A DNA stretch of 38,854 nt from Lachnospiraceae bacterium (GTDB lineage Bacteria > Bacillota > Clostridia > Lachnospirales > Lachnospiraceae), in the NCBI GenBank assembly GCA_902363835.1, contig CABJBM010000030.1, forward strand, positions 28,784-67,637. Reading direction: 5' to 3'. Every line of letters starts with the position of its first letter. Positions within the stretch are counted from its first letter, which is position 1. Below the pieces are notes generated by a model. The model was not told where the DNA came from, ran no database searches, and was given only the letters and a program-made list of their open reading frames with translations. Made by a program: the position numbers and the translations under genes. Below are positions 32,649-38,854 of the stretch, in pieces.

Positions 32649-33038
32649 CTATTTCATCACCAGCACATTCTTTAATTCCGCTTCATAAGACAACAGGCGT
32701 TTTTCTTTATCAGCCCTCTCCTGCTGTGCTCTCTTCGATATTTCATAAACACCGGCTATGGTGTCTACAAGACTTTTGTTAATACTCTGAATAGTAGATC
32801 TTTCCATAGTTGCCAGAGATTGTCTCAGTTCAATCATGTGATTTTCCAAAACATTGACAACCCTGTCAATATTAGCTGCTACCGATGAATATTCTGTTTG
32901 AATTTTTAAGGTTCTGGATTTAAATCCACTTAATGGCTTTTCAAAAATATTATCCTTTTCCTGCTGTAATTCTTTTACTCTGTACAAAATCAATATTATA
33001 ATAAATATAGAATTAACACAATAGTATTCGACAAGAAT
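32649..33038 (-). pseudogene. 5'-truncated membrane-anchored coiled-coil protein
   Basis: An open frame that ends ELKNVLVMK at 32649 and runs up to a stop at about 33039. It shows a short hydrophobic stretch (SIFIIILILY) followed by a helical region with coiled-coil heptads (ERADKEKRLLSYEAELKN). There is no ATG or ribosome site; the only near-start codons are TTG (32993) and none is convincing. A decayed second copy, with the middle missing, lies at 34103-34275. Function unknown. Confidence 0.55.
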
Positions 33039-33129
33039 CTATAAATATCTAAATATATCATAACAATTGAGCAAAGCAATTTTCGTTGCATTTTATACGT
33101 AAGGGCAAAATGCGTATTCTTTTCACCAG

Positions 33130-33172
33130 GACAAACGCATGAATGTATAATTTGTTTATTTATACGTTTGTC
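33130..33172. repeat. Inverted repeat in the region upstream of the truncated kinase
   Basis: GACAAACG (33130-33137) and CGTTTGTC (33165-33172), perfect 8-bp arms around 27 A/T-rich bases. It lies 23 bases before the -35 of the promoter at 33195-33223, so it could be an activator site. No copy is seen upstream of the intact kinase. Confidence 0.4.
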
Positions 33173-33194
33173 GTGTTCTCTTCACACAATTTTC

Positions 33195-33223
33195 TTTACT
33201 TTCCATTTACAATAATGTAAAAT
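33195..33223 (+). promoter_or_regulatory. Promoter of the truncated AgrC copy
   Basis: TTTACT (33195-33200), 17-base spacer, TAAAAT (33218-33223). The same elements with the same spacing precede the intact kinase (36619-36647), so the block was duplicated and retained. Confidence 0.6.
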
Positions 33224-33256
33224 GTATACATATATCTACCAGTAAGGAGATACATC

Positions 33257-33895
33257 ATGAATTATTTTTTTTATATTTTTACAGGGGCCTTATGTCATTA
33301 CTTTTTTTGTATATATTTACTTCCCGATAACTTGACAATTATGAAACGACTTGTTATATTTTTATATACTTTTAGTACTCTTTTTCTTTTTGGTCGAAGC
33401 TATGGACAGGCCAGTACGTTTATCACCTTTGGGGGAAACATACTTTTGATATTTTTTTTTACACAAAATCGTTACTTAAGTCTATCCTGTTATTTATTTG
33501 GCTATCTTTATGCAATTACATTTAACTATTTATTTTTATTGTTGGTTGGTTTCATTTTTAAAACAGATGTGAAGACACTATTTGCACGTAATTTGCCTCT
33601 TATAATTTTTTCTTGTATTTATTGCATGTTTTGTGGAACCACTATTAAATTAATTGGTTATTACATACATGAAAAGCTAAATGTTGCTAAGTATTTAACT
33701 AATCATGCTTTATTAAAAGCTATTTTTGTTTATCTTCTTTTATTAGTGCTTTTTTATATATTTAACTTTTCATATGGAGAACGCCTTGGCTATACTCATG
33801 ACGTCATTGCATTAAATGGGATTATTTTCTTAGTGCTATTTGTTATCACAGTATTTCACTTGTATTCAGTCTATAAAATCTTAAGCGCAAAATAG
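33257..33895 (+). CDS. AgrC-type receptor without its kinase domain
   Basis: A 212-residue protein matching the N-terminal half of the kinase at 36681-37994, including YGQASTFITF, NRYLSLSCYLFGYLYG-like and FYIFNFSYGERLGY. It has about seven TM segments and ends after YKILSAK, just where the cytoplasmic H-box and ATPase domain begin in the intact copy. The ribosome site (AAGGAGATACATC) is identical to that of the full gene. After the TAG, the same frame stays open for another 60 codons but shows no kinase similarity. Could be a signal-binding decoy, or an early stage of decay. The promoter and start are intact, so translation is plausible. Confidence 0.7.
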   Translation: MNYFFYIFTGALCHYFFCIYLLPDNLTIMKRLVIFLYTFSTLFLFGRSYGQASTFITFGGNILLIFFFTQNRYLSLSCYLFGYLYAITFNYLFLLLVGFIFKTDVKTLFARNLPLIIFSCIYCMFCGTTIKLIGYYIHEKLNVAKYLTNHALLKAIFVYLLLLVLFYIFNFSYGERLGYTHDVIALNGIIFLVLFVITVFHLYSVYKILSAK

Positions 33896-34078
33896 GTTCT
33901 TTCCAATAGTTGCCATTTCAACAAAGTCTGGAAAGATGAATATTCTTGCGGGGTGGGTTCTTCCACAATTATCCGTTTAGCATTTCTTTTAATCATCATT
34001 TTAGCGCTCAAAAACTTTCGGCTGAATCAAACTCCTGAGCAAGTGAAGTATGTCCTTGAAACTGTCCTTGGCCGGTGA
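33896..34078 (+). pseudogene. Open frame in phase behind the truncated receptor
   Basis: Sixty codons in the same phase as the receptor after its TAG stop. It ends with IIRLAFLLIIILALKNFRLN, QTPEQVKYVLETVLGR and a TGA. It has no similarity to the kinase domain, and no start codon with a ribosome site. Probably the tail of an unrelated gene joined here by a deletion. Confidence 0.4.
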
Positions 34079-34080
34079 AT

Positions 34081-34111
34081 AAACGTAAGCACTCCTGACG
34101 CTTACGTTTTT
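34081..34111 (+). terminator. Intrinsic terminator after the receptor fragment
   Basis: AAACGTAAGC (34081-34090) pairs with GCTTACGTTT (34100-34109), followed by further T. It terminates the truncated AgrC transcript. Confidence 0.75.
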
Positions 34112-34275
34112 GCAGCTATTTCATCACAAATAATATTGCCAATAGTTTTTTCACTCTGATTACCCCCATTTTTTCACTCTGTACAAAATCAATATTATAA
34201 TAAATAGAATTAACACAATAGTGTTCGACAAGAATCTATATTTATCTGACATATTATAACAATTCAATAAAGCAA
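34103..34275. repeat. Decayed copy of the coiled-coil-gene region
   Basis: The segment gcagctatttcatcac (34111 on) matches 32643 on, and 34163-34275 (ctctgtacaaaatcaatattataa ... acaattcaataaagcaa) matches 32976-33080. The roughly 310 bases between the two parts in the first copy are missing here. So the end and the start of the element survive. Confidence 0.65.
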
Positions 34276-34368
34276 GGACTTGAAAAAATAGGCATTTCTC
34301 GTAATCTAAGGAAGCAGAAAGATTTACTCTTATCCCAATACTTAGAGCCCTATAGGAATAAAATACCC

Positions 34369-34406
34369 CCAAACTGAGTAATTCGATCCTACTTACATCA
34401 GTTTGG
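34369..34406. other. Inverted repeat and coding remnant at 34276-34481
   Basis: CCAAACTGA (34369-34377) and TCAGTTTGG (34398-34406) are perfect arms around 20 bases. Just before it, a plus-strand open stretch from about 34276 reads ISRNLRKQKDLLLSQYLEP and stops in the first arm. It may be the end of a mobile or unrelated gene. No other feature is seen in this gap. Confidence 0.35.
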
Positions 34407-34481
34407 AGGTGTTCACAATCTTTGAGACATTCCCTCTTCGATACCTGCCTTTATTAACATTATATCAGTTACTTTCTCTAG

Positions 34482-34661
34482 TTAAATATCACTACTCTCC
34501 ACCACGGCTTTTCTTTCCGGTATGGTTGTTATCACATCAATAAAGTATTTGTCTGGAATAATTTTTCTACTTCTGTACTTAGACATAATACTCTTTCGCA
34601 GATAAGCATCTGCTAAATTCTTTTCCAATCTTAGAATCTTTCGAAATAAATTCATTTTCAT
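34482..34661 (-). CDS. 59-residue protein 1 of a tandem pair in the agr locus
   Basis: A small frame starting MKMNLFRKILRLEKNLADAY and ending ITTIPERKAVVESSDI, with GGAG 9 bases before the ATG. It shares 41 of 59 residues with the product of 35159-35338; the most conserved part is RKIIPD-x-YFIDVITTIPER. It is basic in the middle and has no cysteine or signal peptide. Position and gene orientation (on the strand of agrB/agrD, downstream of an agrB remnant) suggest an agr-linked peptide precursor or regulator. No family is recognised. Confidence 0.7.
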   Translation of the reverse strand: MKMNLFRKILRLEKNLADAYLRKSIMSKYRSRKIIPDKYFIDVITTIPERKAVVESSDI

Positions 34662-34910
34662 CCGTATTCACTCCTACATTTTATCCGTAAAAGCTTGTAA
34701 AACCCGTTTAGATACTAGTCATATTTTAATAAAGCCACAATTTTTCCAGAAATTTCCTGTATAACCACTGCTTGTTTTCAAAATGCTGTTATCGACCATC
34801 TTTCTTAAAATAAATATAACTACCTTTTGGAATTGAATCAAAAGTCAATAATTACTAATTTAATCTGGTTTTAACTGAGCAATTATAAAACCTTTAAATA
34901 AAGACAAATT

Positions 34911-35041
34911 TCAGTTGCTGAGTTTGAAAACCTTACGATAAATTTATATGTAATTTTTTTGACATAGTGGTACTTTTTCTTTCTATATTAATTACATTAT
35001 CATTATAGGAATCATACGGGACTATCTACACTTAAATTAAA
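34911..35041. repeat. Copy 1 of the leader block preceding the 59-residue genes
   Basis: About 130 bases, similar to 35628-35760: ttgaaaa-c/t-cttac, a-c/t-atgtaatt-type A/T-rich core, ctttttctttctata, ttacattatcattata and a terminal aattaaa. On the minus strand it lies upstream of the 59-residue gene. On the minus strand a short frame YxxIVRFSN is shared by both copies, so a lost coding region is possible. Confidence 0.65.
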
Positions 35042-35049
35042 GAGGATAT

Positions 35050-35115
35050 TACTGCAAGTGCCTTAAATCCTTTTCCTAAGAGAAATCTAACAAGTAAAAT
35101 AATGATCATTTTAAT
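35050..35115 (-). pseudogene. Fragment of a second agrB
   Basis: On the minus strand this reads IKMIIILLVRFLLGKGFKA, 12 of 22 positions identical to residues 40-61 of AgrB (IKIIIILFIGIVLGKGFES), with matching nucleotides. It is embedded between the leader block of gene 1 and gene 2, where an agrB would be expected if the cassette was duplicated. Nothing else of this copy remains. Confidence 0.7.
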
Positions 35116-35158
35116 ATAAAACTGCTTTTACCAATATTTTCTCAATTACCTCTCCTGG

Positions 35159-35338
35159 TTAAATATCAAGGTTCTCCACCATAGCGTTTCTTTCTGGTAT
35201 AGTCGTTATCACATCAATAAAATATTCATCCGGAATGATCTTTCTCCTTCTGTGTTTTGGCACAATACTCTTTTGCACAGAAGCAGCTGCTAAGTTCGTT
35301 TCCAATCTTAAAACTTTTCGAAATAACTTATTTCCCAT
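35159..35338 (-). CDS. 59-residue protein 2 of the tandem pair
   Basis: Starts MGNKLFRKVLRLETNLAAAS, ends ITTIPERNAMVENLDI, with AGGAG 9 bases before the ATG. The paralogue of the gene at 34482-34661 (41/59 identical). Compared with the AgrD-like peptide, it shares SV-x-KS near residue 20 and a basic stretch before IP/IIPD at about residue 35, which is a weak hint of common origin. Transcribed in the same direction as agrB-agrD and about 450 bases downstream of agrD. Confidence 0.7.
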   Translation of the reverse strand: MGNKLFRKVLRLETNLAAASVQKSIVPKHRRRKIIPDEYFIDVITTIPERNAMVENLDI

Positions 35339-35448
35339 CTGCTTTTTCTCCTATTTTTTGTCTTCCTCTTATATAGAAAGGGGCTGGCTGACTCCATACC
35401 AATAAATCAGTCTAAAAAAATCCCAGCCGATTCCATACAATTGACTAA

Positions 35449-35476
35449 CTGCCCTTTGAATTAATTCAAAGGGCAG
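35449..35476. terminator. Perfect 28-bp palindrome downstream of agrD
   Basis: CTGCCCTTTGAATT (35449-35462) with AATTCAAAGGGCAG (35463-35476), no loop bases. Followed on the plus strand by A/T-rich sequence. A degenerate relative (accttttggaattgaatcaaaagt) lies at 34823-34846, in the matching place of the other repeat unit. The rest of 35339-35787 holds the leader block at 35628-35760 and no other feature. Confidence 0.6.
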
Positions 35477-35627
35477 CAATTATTTTAATCTTATTTTACT
35501 GAGTATCCATAAAACTTCTGAACGAAAAAACTTTTTATAGTTTTACTTGATTTATTATAAAGATCTTAATCAATCCGAACAGAAATTTCCCCCTTGTTAC
35601 TCCAGTAATTATGCTATACACATTCCA

Positions 35628-35760
35628 ACTAGTTGGATTTGAAAATCTTACAATAATTGTATATGTATTATCTTCTCTGGCATAGAAGCGCTTTTTCTTT
35701 CTATAATGACCACATTATCATTATATTACTCATACCGGACCGTTTGCACATAAATTAAAA
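35628..35760. repeat. Copy 2 of the leader block preceding the 59-residue genes
   Basis: The counterpart of 34911-35041: gttggatttgaaaatc matches gctgagtttgaaaacc, followed by agcgctttttctttctata and cacattatcattata. On the minus strand it is between agrD and the second 59-residue gene. Promoter-like, or a relic of a lost gene. Confidence 0.65.
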
Positions 35761-35787
35761 AACAATGTTCTTTTTTTCATTAATTTC

Positions 35788-35934
35788 CTATTTAGCATTT
35801 TCCTTGTGCATTTTTAATACTGCTTCCGGAATTCTCCTTTCATAAACTAGAGCAGGAAAGCTTTTTCCTACAGAATTAAGAGACACATTTACTAACATTT
35901 TCTGTAATTTTTCTGCTGCCATTTTTTTCATCAT
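35788..35934 (-). CDS. agrD: AgrD-like autoinducer precursor without cysteine
   Basis: A 48-residue frame that starts MMKKMAAEKLQKMLVNVSLN (amphipathic leader), has a core S25-F-P-A-L-V-Y-E-R-R-I-P, and a charged tail. Its ATG overlaps the AgrB stop (TAATG) and AGGAG lies 7 bases upstream, so AgrB and AgrD are coupled. The core and tail line up with Listeria AgrD (ACFMFVYEPKSPFVKM): V-Y-E and the following P coincide. The Cys that normally closes the thiolactone falls at F26 here; Ser25 is next to it, so a serine lactone is possible. It is the likely substrate of the adjoining AgrB protease. Confidence 0.75.
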   Translation of the reverse strand: MMKKMAAEKLQKMLVNVSLNSVGKSFPALVYERRIPEAVLKMHKENAK

Positions 35935-36500
35935 TAGTACTCTCCTTTAATATTTATTTTATTTTTAGGAAGTAACGTCAGCACCTCCAAAATAACAGGA
36001 AAAACAATTAACTCCCTTAAAGCTGGATTAAAAAATGCTACAACCATCATCAGGGTTAAGACAAAAATAGAATTTATCTTTTTTCTCAATTTGTCTTGTT
36101 GACTAAAATACTCAATATTTATTGTCCTTGGAACGCAACAAATAATAATGAAAACAGAAACAATATAAATATAAGGTAAGAATGACACTCTTATATCAAA
36201 AAAGAGATCACCTAAAATTGATATTGCCCAAATCAGCAATGCACTAAAACCGCAGCCCAGACTAGTCTTAGCATGAATGCCTCCAGCCTGCAATCTTAAG
36301 CCGCAAAATGTAGATAATACTACAACTGACTCAAATCCTTTTCCTAGGACAATTCCAATAAACAAGATAATAATAATTTTAATGATATTGTCCAAAAACA
36401 ATTCCATTCCATACTGAATCACTTTATTCTCTTCTGGATCTCTGGGGCTTACCTTATTCAGCCAATCGCAAAAACCACCAGCAATCTTCGTAATACTCAT
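35934..36500 (-). CDS. agrB: AgrB family peptide-processing protease
   Basis: A 188-residue AgrB. The catalytic dyad is present: His76 and Cys83 in RLQAGGIHAKTSLGC, the same spacing as His77/Cys84 of S. aureus. Hydrophobic segments (IIKIIIILFIGIVLGKGF, ALLIWAISILGDLFF, YIYIVSVFIIICCV, FVLTLMMVVAFF) support a membrane protein. It cleaves the AgrD C-terminus and closes the ring. The ribosome site (GGTGGTGAT) is weak. It is divergent from the kinase gene. The stop codon is overlapped by the agrD start. Confidence 0.93.
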   Translation of the reverse strand: MSITKIAGGFCDWLNKVSPRDPEENKVIQYGMELFLDNIIKIIIILFIGIVLGKGFESVVVLSTFCGLRLQAGGIHAKTSLGCGFSALLIWAISILGDLFFDIRVSFLPYIYIVSVFIIICCVPRTINIEYFSQQDKLRKKINSIFVLTLMMVVAFFNPALRELIVFPVILEVLTLLPKNKINIKGEY

Positions 36501-36618
36501 TTTATCACCACCATTTGTCCATATATTATCATATCATTGTGCCTATAAGATATTTTTGCAATTTCCGTAGCAGTTTCCTTCCTAAACGTAAAATGAATCT
36601 ACTTTTAATACAATTTCC

Positions 36619-36647
36619 TTTACTTTCTATTTGTAACAATGTAAAAT
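36619..36647 (+). promoter_or_regulatory. Promoter of agrC-agrA
   Basis: TTTACT (36619-36624), 17-base spacer, TAAAAT (36642-36647). Its sequence and spacing match 33195-33223. The block aatgtaaaat-a/g-tat-a/t-catacatctac and the ribosome site AAGGAGATACATC are also conserved. Confidence 0.65.
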
Positions 36648-36680
36648 ATATTCATACATCTACTGGCAAGGAGATACATC

Positions 36681-37994
36681 ATGACTTATTTTATTTATAC
36701 ATTTACAGGTGCCTTAAGCGTTTACTTTTTTTGTATACATTTACTCCCCAACAAGCTGACAATTTTGAAACGACTTACTATATTTATATATACCTTTGGT
36801 ACTACTTTTCTTTTCAACCGAATCTATGGACAAGCCAGTACGTTTATTACCTTTTTAGGGCTTACACTTTTAACCTATCTTTTTACTGATAATCGCTATT
36901 TAAGCTTATCCTGTTATTTATTTGGCTATCTTTATGGTATTTCTTCCAGCTATCTGCTTATGTGGATAATGGCCTTTTTTCTTAAAATGGATATGAACGA
37001 CATTTCAACTAATGGCCAATCAGTCATGCTCTTTGCTTGGATTTATTGTATATATTCTGCAGCTACAACAAAACTGATCGGTTGGTATCTTCATAAAAAG
37101 TTGAAACTTTCACAATATTTAACCAATCGCCATTTGCTGAAATCGATTTTTATTGATTTGCTACTCTTAGTGCTATTTTACATTTTTAATTTTTCCTACG
37201 GAGAACGTCTTGGCTACAACTACGGTGTTATAGCAATAAATGGACTTATCTTTATTTTTTTGTTTATAATTACGGTCTTTCTCATGTATTCAACCTATAA
37301 AATTACTATGAGTGAACAATCTTACAAGCACCGTATGGCACAGTTTGAAAATCTCCGTACCTATGCAGAACGCCTGGAAAGTTCTTATGGAATTATGCGT
37401 AAATTCAAGCACGATTATATGAACATACTTATCACGATGTCAGGATTTATGAAAGAAAATGATATGGAGAGTCTAAAGGAATATTACGGAGAAAGAATCC
37501 TCCCCATCAGCCGTGCTTTTACAGAATCAGATACCAAACTGGGAAATCTCTCCAACATTAAAAATACTGCCTTAAAAAGCCTTCTATCCTCTAAATTTGT
37601 CTACATGATGGAAATAGGTATTAAAACTGAAATAGAACTGACGGAACCTATCGATAACCTAAACATGGATTGCCTTGATCTATCCCGGATCATTGGCATA
37701 TTTTTAGACAATGCCATGGAAGCGGCTATGGAAACAGAAGAAAAAGAAGTACATTTATGTATGTTTTATAAAGAAAGGGATCTCTATCTCATTGTTCAAA
37801 ACACTGCCCTTCCTCTAACCCATACCATATCTGAGCTTCGCAGCCATGACATTTCAACCAAAGGTGAGAATAGAGGAATTGGCCTTTTTAATGTAGACAT
37901 AATTTTGAAAAACTATGAAAATACCATCTGGAATACTACATATGAAGAGCCCTATTTCACACAGGAATTGATCCTAATACATAAAGTTTCATAA
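36681..37994 (+). CDS. agrC: AgrC-type sensor histidine kinase (GHKL)
   Basis: A 437-residue kinase with about seven TM segments in the first 210 residues, a coiled linker (about 212-240), and the HPK10-type catalytic part. H-box RKFKHDYMN (phosphorylated His244), N-box IGIFLDNAMEAA (N344), and G-box GENRGIGLFN (395-404). It would sense the AgrD-derived cyclic peptide through the membrane domain. Translation of the response regulator begins 11 bases downstream. The N-terminal half is duplicated at 33257-33895. AT-rich codon use, as in the whole locus, suggests acquisition by transfer. Confidence 0.93.
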   Translation: MTYFIYTFTGALSVYFFCIHLLPNKLTILKRLTIFIYTFGTTFLFNRIYGQASTFITFLGLTLLTYLFTDNRYLSLSCYLFGYLYGISSSYLLMWIMAFFLKMDMNDISTNGQSVMLFAWIYCIYSAATTKLIGWYLHKKLKLSQYLTNRHLLKSIFIDLLLLVLFYIFNFSYGERLGYNYGVIAINGLIFIFLFIITVFLMYSTYKITMSEQSYKHRMAQFENLRTYAERLESSYGIMRKFKHDYMNILITMSGFMKENDMESLKEYYGERILPISRAFTESDTKLGNLSNIKNTALKSLLSSKFVYMMEIGIKTEIELTEPIDNLNMDCLDLSRIIGIFLDNAMEAAMETEEKEVHLCMFYKERDLYLIVQNTALPLTHTISELRSHDISTKGENRGIGLFNVDIILKNYENTIWNTTYEEPYFTQELILIHKVS

Positions 37995-38005
37995 GGAGTG
38001 CGAAA

Positions 38006-38764
38006 ATGATCCATATTTACCTTTGTGAAGATGATAAAAAACAATTAAACCGCTGGGAAGATATTATTGAAAAGTATCTATTAATGAACCCAACGGAATC
38101 CAAACTCTATTGTTCAGCTTCAAAGCCGGAAGAATTACTTTCCATGCGGAAGCGCTCCAGTACTACTGGGCTTTATTTTTTAGACATTGACTTGCAGTCA
38201 AATAAAAATGGAATTGAGCTTGCCCAGGAAATACGCAAATATGATCCCCGAGGTTATGTTGTTTTCGTAACTACTCATAGTGAAATGGCTGTTCTTACCT
38301 TCCGCTATAAAGTGGAAGCAATGGACTTTATTACAAAAGATGATACAGATACCCTACCGGAACAGATCTGCGCCTGCATTCAGAACGCAGAAAGAAATTA
38401 TAAAGCGCAGCTGGACTCCTCCAGCCGTCTGTTATCTATAAAGGTTGATAAAGATTCTCTGGTTCTGGATCAAAATGATATTGTAGCCATTACAACTGGT
38501 GACGATTCCCACAAAATCACCGTTCATACCAAAACCGGAATCCGGCAGATCTCAGGCTCATTAAAAGAATTCCATGCCACTTTGAATGCCGGCTTCTGCC
38601 AATGCAACCGCTCCACCATCGTAAATCTGAAGCATGTATTAAAATACTCTCGGGAAAACGCTTTGCTTCTCATGGATAACAAAGAAACCTACTCAGTATC
38701 CATACGTATGATGGGAAAAGTGCAAAAAGCTTTAAACAGTTTTCATCTCTTTACATTAAAATAA
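38006..38764 (+). CDS. agrA: LytTR response regulator (AgrA-like)
   Basis: A 252-residue regulator. The REC domain (about 1-125) has E8-D9-D10, phospho-acceptor D60 (FLDID) and K111 (ITKDD); the LytTR DNA-binding domain (about 145-245) has VDKDSLVLDQNDIVAI and FCQCNRSTIVNLKHV. Members bind direct repeats upstream of the agrB/agrD operon. It is co-transcribed with agrC, separated by 11 bases with GGAG upstream. Site in the agrB-agrC intergenic region could not be fixed by eye. Confidence 0.93.
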   Translation: MIHIYLCEDDKKQLNRWEDIIEKYLLMNPTESKLYCSASKPEELLSMRKRSSTTGLYFLDIDLQSNKNGIELAQEIRKYDPRGYVVFVTTHSEMAVLTFRYKVEAMDFITKDDTDTLPEQICACIQNAERNYKAQLDSSSRLLSIKVDKDSLVLDQNDIVAITTGDDSHKITVHTKTGIRQISGSLKEFHATLNAGFCQCNRSTIVNLKHVLKYSRENALLLMDNKETYSVSIRMMGKVQKALNSFHLFTLK

Positions 38765-38788
38765 GGGGCTGTGAAATAAGTCTCTACA

Positions 38789-38840
38789 AAAAAGGAGGAT
38801 TCTCTTCTGAGCGATAGCTTGGAAGAGGATCCTCCTTTCA
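38789..38840 (+). terminator. Hairpin after agrA
   Basis: AAAGGAGGAT-x-CTCTTC (38791-38807) pairs with GAAGAG-x-ATCCTCCTTT (38822-38838), with one mismatch and a 14-base loop. A short A tract precedes it and CAAATG follows, so the U tract is weak. Confidence 0.6.
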
Positions 38841-38854
38841 AATGATCAAGATGA

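Noticed and set aside
34160..34372. Minus-strand frame of 70 codons
   Set aside because: Falls across the decayed duplicate, with no start signal.
34440..35760. CRISPR-like array, because of the repeated blocks
   Set aside because: Only two long units of about 600 bases with coding content; no short regular repeats or spacers.
38765..38854. Insertion-sequence end after agrA (ggggctgtgaaataag)
   Set aside because: No second end or transposase in the window; the hairpin there is explained as a terminator.

Overview
The window looks like the chromosome of a spore-forming Clostridia, most likely a Lachnospiraceae member of the Lacrimispora/Enterocloster kind. Reasons: an alpha/beta small acid-soluble spore protein, a GerW/YtfJ sporulation protein beside a DUF2953 protein, a zinc-type L28, RqcH, a LevR-type PTS regulator, strong AGGAGG ribosome sites throughout, and GTG/TTG starts. 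No rRNA, tRNA or CRISPR array was seen.

Region 1 (about 1-17.2 kb) is conserved housekeeping DNA, nearly all on the minus strand: spore protein, uridine kinase (udk), a DUF975 membrane protein, recG, a FakA/YloV fatty-acid-kinase-like protein and an Asp23 protein; then rpmB on the plus strand; then a sporulation-type cluster (45-residue membrane peptide, YtfJ, DUF2953 protein, two uncharacterised proteins) running into cinA, pgsA and rimO; then yicC-gmk-rpoZ. rqcH diverges from yicC with well-formed sigma-A promoters on both strands.

Region 2 (17.3-23.7 kb) is a mannose-family PTS operon (IIA, IIB, IIC, IID, a BtpA/SgcQ TIM-barrel protein and a shortened HAD-like frame whose 3' end forms the operon terminator). 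It is divergent from a LevR-family regulator whose AAA+ domain appears to lack the sigma-54 contact loop and the Walker B glutamate.

Region 3 (23.9-32.6 kb) is accessory. A TetR repressor with a textbook promoter and operator heads a minus-strand operon of a DrrA-type ATPase, two adjacent ABC-2 permease genes that are both broken by internal deletions, and an intact MacB/FtsX-type permease with its ATPase. Divergent from it is a second TetR gene with its own palindromic operator, an FMN-binding lipid-anchored-type protein, and opposite these a small membrane protein and a flavodoxin. A decayed repeat of about 65 bp occurs at both ends of the TetR/ABC block.

Region 4 (32.6-38.8 kb) is markedly AT-rich and is a duplicated, partly decayed agr-type peptide-signalling locus: AgrB protease, a 48-residue AgrD-like precursor with no cysteine, a full AgrC-type kinase and LytTR regulator, a second AgrC copy reduced to its membrane domain but keeping promoter and ribosome site, a fragment of a second agrB, and two tandem paralogous 59-residue proteins, each preceded by a homologous non-coding block. 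This is the part most likely to hold an undescribed system: AgrB would process the peptide, AgrC/AgrA would sense it, and the small proteins and the kinase-less receptor could be additional signals, decoys or relics.
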